A stretch of 37,164 bases of DNA, taken from the NCBI GenBank assembly GCA_938074745.1, contig CALJEJ010000062.1, positions 1-37,164 on the forward strand, read 5' to 3'. How positions within the stretch are numbered: the stretch's first letter is position 1; the number at the start of each line of letters is the position of its first letter. The notes under the pieces were generated by a model. The model ran no database searches and was not told the DNA's origin. It saw only the letters and a program-made list of their open reading frames with translations. The DNA comes from an uncultured Endomicrobiia bacterium (GTDB lineage: Bacteria; Elusimicrobiota; Endomicrobiia; DTEH01). The position numbers and the translations under genes are program-made. This document shows positions 17,401-30,300 of the stretch, piece after piece.

Positions 17401-18347
17401 GGATAAATGTTTACAAAAATTTTGTCTTCAGACAATGCTATTGATGTATTATCTGTTGCAACATTACTTAACCGTGGAGAAACCCATACAATTGTACCAT
17501 TGTTTGTGTTCACAGCATAAACTTTCCCATCCATATCGCCTGAATAATAATATAAGATATTATCTTTCACAATCGCAGTAGTGAAGTTTAAACAACTTAA
17601 CATTTTTATTTTCCAAAGAATTTCGTTAGTAGAAATTTTGTAACAATACACTGTTCCGTCGTTAGTTGTAAAATATACTTTTCCATCATCTACAGAAGGT
17701 GATGATTGACCAAACATAGACAAAGCAAGTTTGGTTACTAAAGTTCCGTTTATTGCATCAACTATATACAAGAACCCTTCAGGGACACCGTCAATCCTTG
17801 GCCCTGAAACAAATATTACTTTAGGTGAACTTCCTTGAAAAGTTGTAGTGTCTACCACAATTGGTGAAGAACAAGATTTACTTTGTGTATCAAATGTCCA
17901 TACAGGGACAATGTCTTCTTCAGAACCATAAAGTTGTTTGAAACAGTATAACTTTCCGTCACGAGACAAAATATACAAATATTCTCCGTACAAACACGGA
18001 GTAGAATCTACCCAACCAGAAGTAGAATACTGCCATACAACTTCTCCTGAGAACCCGTCTAAAGCCCATACAGAACCGTCCCGTGAACCAAAGTATACTA
18101 TACCATTTTTTACTACTGGAGAACCTATTATTTCACCTTGTAATTCAAACGACCATCCTTGAGGTTGAGGTTTAGGTACAAAAATTTCGTAAATTTTCCC
18201 ACTACGAACACTGTCCATCCTAAACATAGGATATGATGCACAATAAAGGTTGACAAAAAATGTGGTTAACAACCAACAAAATATAAAAATTTTTTTCCAT
18301 ATTTTATACCACATAATTAAAAAACCTCTTTTTGTATGTAAGTTCAT
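14478..18347 (-). CDS. Secreted PQQ-propeller and Fn3 protein with a FlgD/type IX-like C-terminal domain
   Basis: 1,289 residues. Order: signal segment (IWKKIFIFCWLLTTFFVNLYC, about 16-36); PQQ/YncE-like beta-propeller with repeated 'VYFGSRDGSVWALD'-type blades (about 50-425); a short beta domain (about 435-515); five Fn3 domains starting near 519, 626, 729, 847 and 947, each with 'YKIYR/K' and 'YYYxITA' strands; a ZU5-like domain (about 1051-1182); and a C-terminal domain (about 1192-1289) with 'YPSPAKGDTVYFKF', 'VYVYNIAGEIIW' and 'IATGMYVYRV', matching FlgD-like/type IX sorting domains. It is probably exported and anchored at the surface. The giant gene ends 6 bp upstream. A second start at 18314 (residue 12) is preceded by AAAGAGG at 10 nt and may be the real one, giving a cleaner signal peptide. 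Confidence 0.85.
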   Translation of the reverse strand: MNLHTKRGFLIMWYKIWKKIFIFCWLLTTFFVNLYCASYPMFRMDSVRSGKIYEIFVPKPQPQGWSFELQGEIIGSPVVKNGIVYFGSRDGSVWALDGFSGEVVWQYSTSGWVDSTPCLYGEYLYILSRDGKLYCFKQLYGSEEDIVPVWTFDTQSKSCSSPIVVDTTTFQGSSPKVIFVSGPRIDGVPEGFLYIVDAINGTLVTKLALSMFGQSSPSVDDGKVYFTTNDGTVYCYKISTNEILWKIKMLSCLNFTTAIVKDNILYYYSGDMDGKVYAVNTNNGTIVWVSPRLSNVATDNTSIALSEDKIFVNIYPTQVWETVPNSGIFYSSQSVVCINKTNGNIIWKKDFLVTKPPKFSYGITSPPTVTNNVVCFGTYNGELYVLTISTGGIVAKYEFSSPIVCSPAVSNGWVYFATVDNKFYGIKAEKSLAIKNPDVTEIVINQTPIVVTSEGFDNEMYEVQYSSDTTKWITISSGTLSSGTTTVTIWNTGHLYDGKYYLKFVLPQNNTNFAMNKLVIDNSPFPPTNITAMYYANLKTLLCWTKSLDDGGGNNDVVSYKIYRATDTGNNFSVISTVTRSVTYYIDTVPSSDTTYYYKITAVDKHSESIDSNIAKIYFAQVFPKPSPPRNLTGVYTPVKDDGYITLSWESSIDESTSAGKVVKYEIYKSSNDVSQYKIIYTEQTVGRSSYTYVDTSIVIGVTYYYFVTSVNEYDVRSDSSNIVSVWTFSPKPLPPRNLTAIDFPDDTGGKIILSWEASLSEYLSGNDKVVEYKIYKSSQQQSFWLLYTENIVGKSSYTFYDIECPVGTTFYYYVVAVNGYNFDSDPSEIVSAYSIINTTVTDTTPPQAPTNLECFDTPNDTGKSITLKWTKSLDDGQGANNVIRYKIYRSTTGLYFEYHSFVTAGTTFYKDTVEQDYTTYYYYITALGMNMLESKMSNIAFAYSEPDGIPLAPTNLVVFDTPNDDGKSLTLVWNKSGDDDDGDNDVMFYKIYKGLTQDTIQYYTQVSRGVTIYVDMNCVVDTLYYYYITAVDSDGFESMPSNIVSGYPVFDGIVVTKSSTTVLRYEKDGRYAELKIEPGSVDVPVQIKISKPQVYDTSYPKDTKPTGLVYEFAPQQEIKFKKPVSIKISYLESDIKGLNEKFLRLYWYDDTVSQWRLLNNSTVDTENNFVEAKVLHLSLYRVLEYSPTTEDIFKPEYVYTYPSPAKGDTVYFKFIIYQPAKVKVYVYNIAGEIIWCSEEFVYKQEDVGKAFSIPWNIEKIATGMYVYRVEGVNENKTQRVIKKMVVIH

Positions 18348-18353
18348 ATATAA

Positions 18354-21300
18354 CTATTCCTGTAATACCTCAATTTTACCGTCGTCACTGCCAATTATTA
18401 ACCTACCATTTGTAAAATTATACTGTAAATTAGCGTTTATCTTCCCACCAGTTAATACAGGATAACCTGATTTTATCTGTTTTGTATCTCTGTGGATACA
18501 ATACACAACTCCTTCTTCTGTGCCAAAATATATATAAGGTTCGTTCCACACATATACAGAAGATTTTACTGCTGAGTTTGTTATATATGACCATACAACA
18601 CTTCCCGTCTGAGCATTTATTTTATGAACACCATTGTCACAACTTAGATATAAATATTTATTTCCGTTTTCCAAAGTTAATACTAAATTATTTATTCCAC
18701 TGCCAATATTTACATCAGACCAGTTTGCTGGTATACTGCTTAAATTCAACCCGTATCGGCAATACAAAGTTCCGTTTTCCGTACCCCAGTAGATATTTAA
18801 TGTATTTAATGCATTATTATAAAATCCTGCATCATATTCTATCCGTGTAGTAACTGCAGCAGCTATATTCGTAGAAGTTAAAATACTTCCATCTTGAATG
18901 TTCAACCTGTAGATATACCCGTTGCCAGTACCCCACCAAAGTGACGCTTCGCCTGTGTTAAACCCTTCATCAATTGCTGGCTGTTTTATTATACTACCGG
19001 AAACCTGTGGTACAGGCGACCATAAATCTCCGCCTGTAGCAGTACTTATTTTGTAAACATACCCGTCTATTGTACCAGCATAAATTTTTGCAGGTGGTTC
19101 GTAATAATATGCAACAACTTCGCTTGTAATTTCTGATGACAAATTCCGTGACCACACATTTTGTGTTAAATCAGACAACAAATTTTTGTATATAGTTCCG
19201 TTCTTTGTTCCAAAATACAAATATCCAGTTTCTCCAGTCCAATAATCGCTAAAAATTGACGATATTACGGACCCGTTTGCTGTAAACGAACTTTGTAGAA
19301 CACCTGAAGAATTAAGTTTCATTATTACATTATCCTCACGACAGACAATGACACTTCCGTCCCAGAATTGTTGTATCTGGTTAATCTTTGTTTCTTTACC
19401 AATATTATAAGGCCATGAAGTACCCGACGGTGCACTCTTTGGACGGACAATTGTAAAAGTAGAAGTTTCAACAGTATCACCTATAACATATGGTTGTTCA
19501 ACTGAAGAATTTGTTTCAACCCATCGTGTATCTTTTCCTTCTATAAGTTGTACTTTGAAACTGTTTGGTGAAACTTCTGTAGCATAAGAAGAAATTTTTA
19601 CTATAACAAAATATGTAGTAGCTTGTTGTGGCAAAATTTCAGAACTTGTTTGTGTATAAACTTCTTGTCCACCGTTGCTGTCAAGGTTAAATTCTGAACT
19701 ATAGATTTGTGTTAAGTAAAATTTGTTATCTATGTTATAATAGTATTTGTTATCGTTATTTTCATCTCGGACAATTGATATTTCTGAAACTAAATTTTTA
19801 AGTTGTTCTGTTGTCAACGGTGTACCGTTACTGTCAGTAAATTTTATATAAACTTTGTTAAGTGCGATATTGTTTGACCCTGAAGACGAGTTGTTTTTCA
19901 ATGTAACTTTTAATAACGGGAAATATTTGTTTTCATTCGCATATGTATAAGTATACGATGAAACTTCAATACTATGCAAAGCAGCGTCGTAAGTTACCGA
20001 CGAGATAACAATTTGTGCTGCCAGTTTTTCTTCTTGTTCAGTATTTAACACAATTTTATAAACAGTACCACTGCTTAAACTGTATCCGTCAACATCTGAA
20101 AGTTCTACACCAATATGTATTGTAGTTTGTGTAACTAAAGCAGAGGAAATGTCTATTCCAAAATCTGCCAACCTGAACTGGTGTGGAGAATAGTTATCAG
20201 GTTCACCACCTGTACGTATAAACCATAATGTATTGTTATACCCTGAAGAATAATTTGTTGAAAGTTGAACTTCAAACTTAAACCTTCTTGGTAAAACTGT
20301 ATTATTTTGTGGATAATACACTGTGTTAGAACCTAAACTTGGCTGTATATTACGCATACCATAAGATTTTTCTTTTACAACGAAATCTAAATTATCTTTA
20401 TCCGTATCTCCACCGTCAGGAGTACGACTTAACGAATTCGTTGCAGCAACACCACCTTGTTGTGCATCAGTATAAGATACAAGTTGTGCTTGTTCGTTAC
20501 GGTAGACATAATTTGTAGAAAGTTGATATGTTATTCTATCTATTACTCTACCAGATGTGGTTTCTAAAACCACGAAATCGCTTGTTGTATTAAGCCCGTT
20601 TGTACCGAATATATCATAGAACCTGAACCCATCGTTGTCAATTGAAGAAAAGTCTACTATTGCAAAACTTCTTGGATAAATTTTTCTTGTAAACTTAAAA
20701 AGTTTGTTATTTGTATTTCTTAGATACCCGCTGAATGTTATTGTGGAAACATATGATGTGTTAAACAGTTCAATAAACTGTTCGTTAGACGAATAATGTA
20801 CTTCGTTAATTTTTATCTGTGCATACTCTGTGGTATTGTTTTTAAGTCCTTTAGTAGGTGATGGGTCAAATTCAAAATATTGAGCATTTCCGTCGGTTAT
20901 TCGTGAATATGATACATCTTGATAATGTGCAGGATAGACAACTTTGTTTACTTGTAAACCGTTGTTATCCAGTAGCAGAAGTTCGCCTGAAACTGTATTG
21001 TCTAAATTCAAGTTTGAAATTACAACACAACTTGAAGGTAAAATTGACTGTGTTGAAGAACCTGTCCATACAACAGTACCGTTATATTTCAACTGCCAAC
21101 CGTTGAGATTTATTTCCGCAGATAAATTGTTATAAAGTTCAATCCAGTCGTTTCCTTGACTGCCATAGCAATAAATTTCGTTTATCCATATATTCCCTTT
21201 CTGTGGAAGAACACCAACAGTGTTTGACAATTCAGACCAGTTGAAATTCGGGTTTGGCGGAGATAAAACTTTGTCTCTTGTTCTTATACAGAAATAGTAT

Positions 21301-24300
21301 GTAGTGTCAACATTTAGTCCAGTAACAGTGACTGTTTGTATTGTTCCTGGTGGTTGTGGTGTAACAGTGATTTGTAAAGTTGTTGCATTCAGAAAATCAG
21401 ATAATGTAAGTATAGGATATGTAGCAAATTTTATCACATAAAGTTCAACACCGCTGCCAAAATCTTGTGGTGCAGTCCATTGCAAGTTCACGCTGCCGTA
21501 AACAGGACCTGCAAGTGCAGTAAGGTTTGTAATTGCTTGTGGTGGAACTGTATCTTTTAATATCTTGAAAGCATCAACTAAAGTTGTAGTGTTCCCAGCA
21601 ACATCATAACATTTAACTGTTACATAATTTGTTGCTGTTTGTAAAAATTCCCAATGGCCTGTATTAAGTGCCCAGTTTGCAGTGTAATTTAACCGATTAG
21701 GTGTGTAAGTAAATATATTACCTGTGGCGAGTGTTTGTCCTGTTTGGTTTGGTTGTGTATTGATTATATACTGTGCAGTTGAAAGTAAAGAAAGTCCTTG
21801 TTGGTCAGAAAAATCTATGTCAATTATTGCACCTGGATCTGTATTATACCATGTTGTTAACCCGCCAGTGATATTATTTGTGATCACAGGCGGTTGTGTA
21901 TCTTTTTGAACATAGAACGCGTCAGTAAGTGTAACATTGTTCCCTACACCATCAAAAATTTTAAGTGAGATATAAGTTCTACCTGAGACGAGTTGTTCCC
22001 ATGTGGTTGAAGTTAAAGACCAGTCAGTTGTGTAAGAATCTGTATTTAACCCTGTAATTTCGTCAGCCCAGGTTCTATAAACACCTGTACCACCAGAACC
22101 TGTTGCAAGTTGTGTTTGAACTTTTGATAGTTTTGACCCTCCTGTGTCAAAGAAATCTACATTATAAATCCCGTTGTTAGTTGACCGCCAGGTGTCATCC
22201 CCGGGTTGGTTGTTAGAATAAGTTGGTGGTATTACGTCGTGTTTATCAAGTGCGAGCATAAAGAACTCGTAGTTCGGGTTAGAACCTAATGCAGTCAATG
22301 CTGTTCCACCTGCCCAACCTGCACCTGTCCAGTTTATTGTTCTTAAATTGACGGAACCTGCAGCATTTGCATTTGAACCCAAAAGTACCATTTTGTTTGA
22401 ATTTGGGTCAGGGACAAGTTGTAACCATCGCAGGTCAACTGAATTACCGAGATTATATCCTGAATATGTTGTCACTGCTGACCATGAACCTGCAGACCAG
22501 ATTGAATATGATACATACTGTGCTGGTGCTGCGGATAATACGCCGACTGCGAGACATCTACCTGTATCTTTTTCCCAGGCGATATCAATAAGCCGTGGTG
22601 TTGGTGCATCCATGGTTGCTGAGAGTTCAGTCGGTGCTGCCCACGAAGTTCCATCCCAGATTGATACATTCCAGTCGGAATCACCATCAAGAGATGCCAT
22701 GGCTATTCTGTTTGACCCACTTAACCTATCAGCAGACAGTTTTATCCAGTAAGCACCTGTTGTTGCAGCTATATTAGGCCCTGCTGCACCAACTACACTC
22801 CATAAACTTGCCGTTGATGACCACATTGCGTATCTTGTTGATGTCCCTTCACCCCAGAGTATCAAACAATTTCCGCGAGTGTTCTCCCAAGCTAGGTCAA
22901 AACATTGATACACACCAGTATATGCTGAAAGTGTGAGCTGCCGATTGTTAACCCAGGAAGAACCGTTCCATCTATAAGCATACATAACTCTGTTGGAATC
23001 AAGTGTGACGAGCATTATTTCATCAGTTCCCGGTCGAGGTTCTAAACGAACCCATCTTACGAATCCCGTACCACCGATGTTAAGTTGTGTTGCTGGTGTA
23101 ACCCACGATGCTGCTGTTGATGACCAGATTCTATACCAAACTTGTCCTGTTAAACTACCGCTGCTGAATACTACAATTGCCCTACCTGAGTTTTGTTCAT
23201 AAGCGATATCTACACATCTATATACGGCATCTGCGGATGCTATCGTTGTTAAAAGTTCAGGTATTGACCAAGTTCCAGATATACCATCAAAACGTTGAAT
23301 GTAAATTCCACCATTTGAAGATATTGTTGCAAGTAGTTTTTCATTTCTTAAAACATTGCATGCTCTTAGTACTGACCAATAAATTGTTGATGCAGTATTG
23401 TTAGCATTTGAAGGACCTGTCCAGCTAGCACCTGCTGAAGTTGTTTTGTAATATTTCGGATATGCGAGTGTTCCTTCTGCATAACATAAAATTCCGTCTG
23501 CAGGACCACGAGGTCGTGCCTGAACTGATACTGTGTTTGAAATCACTGAATAATTGGCACCTGGTGATGCGTCATCGTAAACTTTTATAGCAAAATAATA
23601 TGTTGCACCGGGTTCAGGCATTGAAAGAATTTTTTCTTCAACAGTTCCTGCAGGTGCAGGTATCCAGGATTGAGTATATTCCGATACTGAATCCCATTCA
23701 TTTTCACCAAACGGATATGTTGCATATTTAACAACATAACCACTGGCTTGACCTATGTATTCATCATCACCGACAGCAATCCAGGAAAGTATTAACTCGC
23801 CAGGGTTCAAAGTTTCCGGTGAAGAGCCGGATAAAGTTGTAATTCTTGCCGGAGGCACCCTTGTTGCCCAAGTTGAAGTTGTGGATAGTAAAACAGAATA
23901 GTTGTTTGCCTTATCCTGTGGTAATATACCAATCCAATAAGTTGTTCCTTCAACGAGTCCTGTGACTATTGCTGTTTCTGGTGTAGAAGGATGTTGTGGT
24001 GGTGAGATATAGAATGTTGTTCCGGCTGATAAGAAATCCAATTTACTGGTGAATTCCAATGTTTTGTATTTTACCAAATATGCTTTACATCTGATATTTA
24101 GTGGATCCGCGATTGTATCATCATATGGCGCAGTCCAGTTCAATTGTATTGAACCACCTGTTGAACCCTGTGTTGAGGTTAAATCGGTGATATTATTTGG
24201 TGGTATTGTATCTTTTAGAACGCGGAATACATCTATTTGTGTTACTGTATTATTCAAACCATCGCTACACCATATTGAGACATAATTCGTTCCGGGCTGT

Positions 24301-27300
24301 AGTAGTTCAAAATTGATTTGCCAATTTGTATCGTATGTATTTTGTGGTGTAGCAAGCCAGAAGATTGTTGTCCACGGAATTAGTTGTATTCCTGCAAGCC
24401 CAGGTTGACTGTAAACCGTATAAGATGCAATTTTTACACCAATTCCTGGGTCAGTGAAATCAACATCGTGATATCTTGCGGAATTGTCCCATGGAGGTAT
24501 TGTGGGTTCGTTGTTTATGATATTTGGTGCTGCTGTATCTTTTTTGACATGGAAGACATAAGTTGCGTAATTAGTTGTGTTACCTGCCATATCATATGCA
24601 CGAACGAACACGAAGTTATAACCTTGCTGGAGTTGCTCGAAAACCGGTGATAAATCCCAATTATCAATATAATAAGTTGTTCTTGTGGGTAATGACCAGT
24701 TGAAAATGGTTTGCCATTGAGTTAAGGCAACACCTGCAGCTGTACCATCGGGGTTGGTTGAAGAATAGACGATGTATTGTGCATAATCTAATCCTGAACC
24801 GTTAACCGATGGTGTGTCAAAGAAATCTATATCATAAACCGTTGTTCCGACTGAACGCCAAATTTCATCACCTGGCTGGTTATCAACGACATAAGGTGGT
24901 GTTATATCCACTGTGATTTCCGATGAACCTGATACACTATAATTTCCTGCGCGGTCAAGTGTTTTCACTCTCCACCAGTAACGGTTTTCGGAAACCGTTA
25001 ATGTTGCTGATGTCAATTGTGTTACGGAAGAATAGTTTATGACTGTGAAAACTGTATCTGTTGAAAGTTCAAGTATATACTCTTTTAACCCCGCAGGACC
25101 GATATCGGAAACGGAAGTCCAACTGAATGTGATAGTTGTTGAATTCGTTCGTGTATCATTAGCAGGCGATAAGTTTGAAGTTTGTTGTGGTGACGAAATA
25201 TCTACAATGAACTGTCTTGTTGAAAACCATGATGAATAATTGCCTGCACGGTCATATGTTCTAACTCGCCACCAGTAGACATTTTCAACGAAATATGTCG
25301 CATATGTTGCCAATTTTGTTATTGTTGAGTAATAAACAGATGTAAATGTTTCTGTGGTTGAAATTTGTAACTCGTATTCTTTTACTCCTGCTGGACCTAA
25401 ATCCTGTCCACTCCATTCGAAGTTAATTAGATTGTAGTTTGTAGTTAACCCGTCAGTTGGCTTAACCTGTGATGGGATTGGCGGAGTGATTGTATCTATC
25501 ACTAAAACGAAACTTCCGGAATAGCTTGAATTTGCTGCTCTGTCAATTGCTATCACACGCCAGTAGTAAGTTAGTGAGTTTGTAAGTGAATAAGTTAGTG
25601 AAGTAGTGGGAACCGACGATGAATACCATAATGTTGCGAAATTGCTCACCGTTGAGATTTCAAATCTATAGTGTGATAATCCAGCAGGACCTAAATCCGT
25701 GACCGATGTCCAATTGAAAATTTGATTGGTGTAATTTGTAGTTAATTCGTTTAGTGGCGAAGTCAAGCTTGGTGTCTGTGGTGGTGTGGTATCCACTTGT
25801 ACTGCCCAGGTGATTGACCAATCGGAATAATTGTTGGCTAAATCCTTAGCACGTATTTTCCAGTAATATGTTGATTCCGCTAATGAAGTAGATACAACCG
25901 AAGTTAATGGAGTTATAGTTGAATAACTCACCACACCGAAATTCGGATCCGTTGAAACTATTAACTGATAAACTGTTGTTCCCGAAGCTAAATCAGTTGC
26001 TTTACTCCAGCTGAAGTTAACATTTAATTGGTTAGTTGCTGAACCGTTTAATGGAGAAACCAACGTGGGTATTTCAGGTGGTGTTGTGTCCTTTTTCACC
26101 CAGAATACATCAACTAATGTCCTGGTTGCTCCCGCCATATTCCAGCATCTTACGGATATGTAATTAGTTGTTCCGTCAAACATTTGTTCAAATTCGGTTG
26201 CGCCGATGTACCAGTTGGTTTCGTAATAAGTTGTTCCCGGAATAAATCCTGGTATTGTAGTCCAGGGGAATGCTTGTGAACCGGTCATATTGGGTCCACT
26301 GTATGCTGTGTATTCTACAGCTTGTAGTGGTGTCATACCAAATGAATAAAAATCCACATCATATGCTCTTTCTGTAGGTGTAGAACGCCAGATTAAATCC
26401 TCACCCGGAGGTTCGTTATCAACAATTCCTACACCAGCTGTATCTTTTTTAACTATGAAGACATAACCTGCAGATGTGGTCGTATTAGTAGCGAAATCAT
26501 AAACCCTTAGCCAGCAATAGTTAGTAGTTCCGGAGAGCATGGAATCAAACACGGATTGTGGTATCTGCCAGTTTTCGGTGTAGGAATATGTATTGGTAGT
26601 TAAAACGGTTGTCCAAGGAATTAAAATTGGTGAACCTGTTTCCAAGGTTGATACTTGGATATCAAACCCCTTCACTCCACAACCCGAGATGGCATCATTG
26701 AAATCGACATCAACAATTGGCGGGTTATAATACCATGCATTTTCATCCCATGTATTTTTCGTGATAGTTGGTGGTGTTGTATCTTTTAAAACGAAGAAGG
26801 CATCTACAAGTATTTCGGAGTTTGTTGCATTGTCTAAGACTTTTACAGATATATAATTCTTGCCTTCCCATAAACTGGCGAAATCAATTGACCAGTTTGT
26901 TATGTAGTAGGTTGAGTTGATGTTTAATATATTATCGGTCCAATCCCATACCGTTGCTCCACTTAATAACTCACCGCGCATTGCTTTGGTCTGGAACTTA
27001 TTTAATCTCGAACCGCCGAGATCACGAAAATCAATATCGTAAATAGCTCCGGGATCGGTATTACGCCAGGTCGAGTCAAACCCTGCTGGTAGGTTGTTTG
27101 TTATTGTTGGTTTGGTGATGTCTTTTAATATAAAGAACCTGTCGTAGTATGTTGCCATTTGTAATAAATTGTCCCGTACACGGACGGATACATAATTCGT
27201 TACACCTTCAATAAGCAATGCGAAACTCGGTGCCCAGTCGGTTAAATAATCTGGCTGGTTAATGTTGGTAAATATCGGTGTCCAATCAATAACTAATGGT

Positions 27301-30300
27301 GGTGTAGCAAATGTATTAGTTGAGACACAGTACCATGCGTCTTTGAGTAAAGAATGTGGGTCATGGAAATTCAAATCATACAATTTTGAAGAATTACGCC
27401 ATGTTGTATCTGTTGTACCTGTTGAATCCGTTCCCGAGATTGTTGGTGGTGATGTATCTTTTCTTATATAGAACACATCAGGGACTGTTGTTGATAACCC
27501 AACTCTGTCAAAACATCTAACAGAGACATATGAAGTTCCTTGTGGTATAAGTTCCCAATGACCAAAAGCAATAGACCAGTTTGTAGTATAACTTGAGATT
27601 GGGCTACCTGCATAAATTGTTGTCCAGTTGATTAAAACATTTTCGTCAGAATTGCCTGGTAAAGAACAGATTCTGTATTCTATAGTTGTAAGTCCTGAAC
27701 CTAAATCTTTAAAATCAATATCCCAGATTGCGCCAGGGTCTGAAGATAGCCATAAATCATATCCCAGCTGATTATCTACAACTATTGGCGAGGAAGTGTC
27801 TATAAGGAAAGTTCTTGTTGAAGACCATAAAGAATAATTTCCTGCAAAATCTTTTGCTCTAACTCGCCACCAGTTTGTTCCCTCTAAACAAGTGATTGAG
27901 TGATTAAGTGATTGAGTGATTGAAGAATAGTAAACTACAGAAAAATCAGCAAGTGTAGAAATTTGTAATGTATAATCTTCAACTCCTGAACGTTTATCTG
28001 TTGAACTAAACCACTGAAAATTCACTAATTTTGTGTTCAATAAAGCGTTATCTTGTGGTGAATCAAGTGAAGGTATTGTTGGCGGAGTTGTATCTTTTAA
28101 GATATAAAATACTGATACTGAGGTAGAAGAATATCCGAGCCCATCAAAACATTTTACTGTAATATAATTTGTTGCCCATTCCTGAAGTCTTTCAAAATCA
28201 ACAGACCAGTCATCTGTATAAGATGAAACAGGTATCCCTGCATAAATTGTTGTCCAGTCGAGCAATGTAGCCGTTCCTTCAAGGTCGGATGATACTTTAT
28301 ACCATATAGTTGAAACACCGATACCGTAATCCTGGAAATCAACATTATATGTTTTACCAGAAGTTCTCTGCCATGTAGTATCACCTTCCTGAAGGTCAAC
28401 AATTAAAGGAGGTTCCGTATCTTTTAGTACATAAAATGCGTTATAAAGTGTTGCCGAAGTCGGTACTAAATCAAAAACTCGTACATGGACATAGTTTTTC
28501 CCCTGTGGCCAGTTATCAAAGAAATAAGAATCAGGTTGTATCTGCCAGTCAAGAGTGTAAGAAATAGAATTTATGTTTGACACGATTACAGACCACGTTG
28601 TGTATTCAGTTCCTGTTCCATCAGAAGTAGTTGTAACTTTTATTTCAAACCTGTCCAAATTTTGGCCTGAGTTTGACTGGAAATCTATATTGAAATAAAC
28701 TCCTGTAAGTGTATTTCTCCAGGTATCGTCCCCAGGTTGGTTATCAATAATTGACGGTCCTACGGCTTCTTTATAAATTGAAAATGCATCAACGAAAGTC
28801 GTTGTATTATTTGCGAAATCTTGTGCACGAACTGAAACATAAGAAGTTGCTTGGTTGGGTAATGATACAAATGGTATTGACCACGGAGTAATATAATAAG
28901 TTGTCCCAACTGGTGGTGGAACGATATTTGTCCAGTCAATGATATATTCTGAAGGATTCCCTGGTGACGGTGCAACACGGTATTGTATAGAATAAAGTTT
29001 TGAACCGCCAGTATCGTAAAAATCAACATCTATATTGTTAAGTTCTGACTGCGAGGTTGCATAAATGTTCTCTTGGTTATCAACACAATATGGTGGTGTT
29101 GTATCTTTACGGATACAAAAGATATCGTAACCTGTTGTCAAATTGAGCAAGTTGTCATAACAGCGGACTGTTATGTAAGAAGTTCCTTCAGGTAAAAGTT
29201 CCCAATGACCTGCTGCAAGTGGCCAGTTTGTATCATATAAGGTTTGGTTTATACCAGCAAAAATCGTTGTCCAATTAGTTAATTGAGTACCTGATAGTTG
29301 TGGTCCGGAATAAATAATGTAGTATGCTGAAGCAAGTTTTGAGAGGTCATCTTTAAAATCCACATCCCAGACAGCGCCAGGGTCGCTATTGAGCCAATTT
29401 GAGTCAGGTTGATTATCAATAATAGTTGGACCATAAGTATCTTTTTTCACAATGAAAGCATCTATTAATGTTGTAGTTGAACCTGCAATATCCCAAACAC
29501 GAACTGAGATATAATTTGTGCCACTTGAAAGTAATGTAAATGTTGTTTCACCGATATCCCAGTTTGTATTGTAATATATTGTTCCTAAATTAGAGAATAT
29601 GTTTATCCAACCAACAACTTGTGTTCCTGTCTGGTTAGGTCCTGTGAAAGATGTCCATTGTGCAGTGTGAAGTTTTGAACAATGTTGTTGTATTTGTTCT
29701 TCAAAATCTATATCCCAGATTGCTCCGGGATTGTTTTTCATCCAGCCACGGTCAACAGTTTCGTTATCAATTATTATTGGTGGAACAGTATCTTTTAAGA
29801 CATAAAATACAGAATTTATACTTGTGGACGAATTTGCAGGGACAGAATTGTCAAACACACGAACGAAGATATAATTCGTAGTCCAGGATTGTAATGCATC
29901 CCAGACTGAAGATGGTATAGACCAATTAGTAGTGAATGAATCGGAATTTATTGATGATTGAACTATGGTCCAGGGGATAAGTTCACCCACACCATCCGTA
30001 AAGAGAGACGGAGAAGTTGACGCAGTTATTTCAAACCGTGACAATTTTGACCCACCCGTATCAGAAAAATTAACGTTATAAACACCTGTATTGGCGCTAC
30101 GCCATACATTATCACCTTCCTGCTGGTCATCAATTGTTGGCGGTGTCGTGTCCTTTAATACGAAGAAGATATCGGAAAGCTCATAAACATTACCAGCATA
30201 ATCAAACACTCTTGCTGAAACATAGTTATATCCCTCACGCATATTTTGGAATGTTTGATAACTTATTGACCAATTCACAGTGTAGAAAGTAGTGCCAAGG

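Noticed and set aside
22348-22752. 134-codon plus-strand open frame within the giant gene
   Set aside because: It is antisense to propeller B, has no start context or recognisable product, and follows from the GC-richer codon use of that block.
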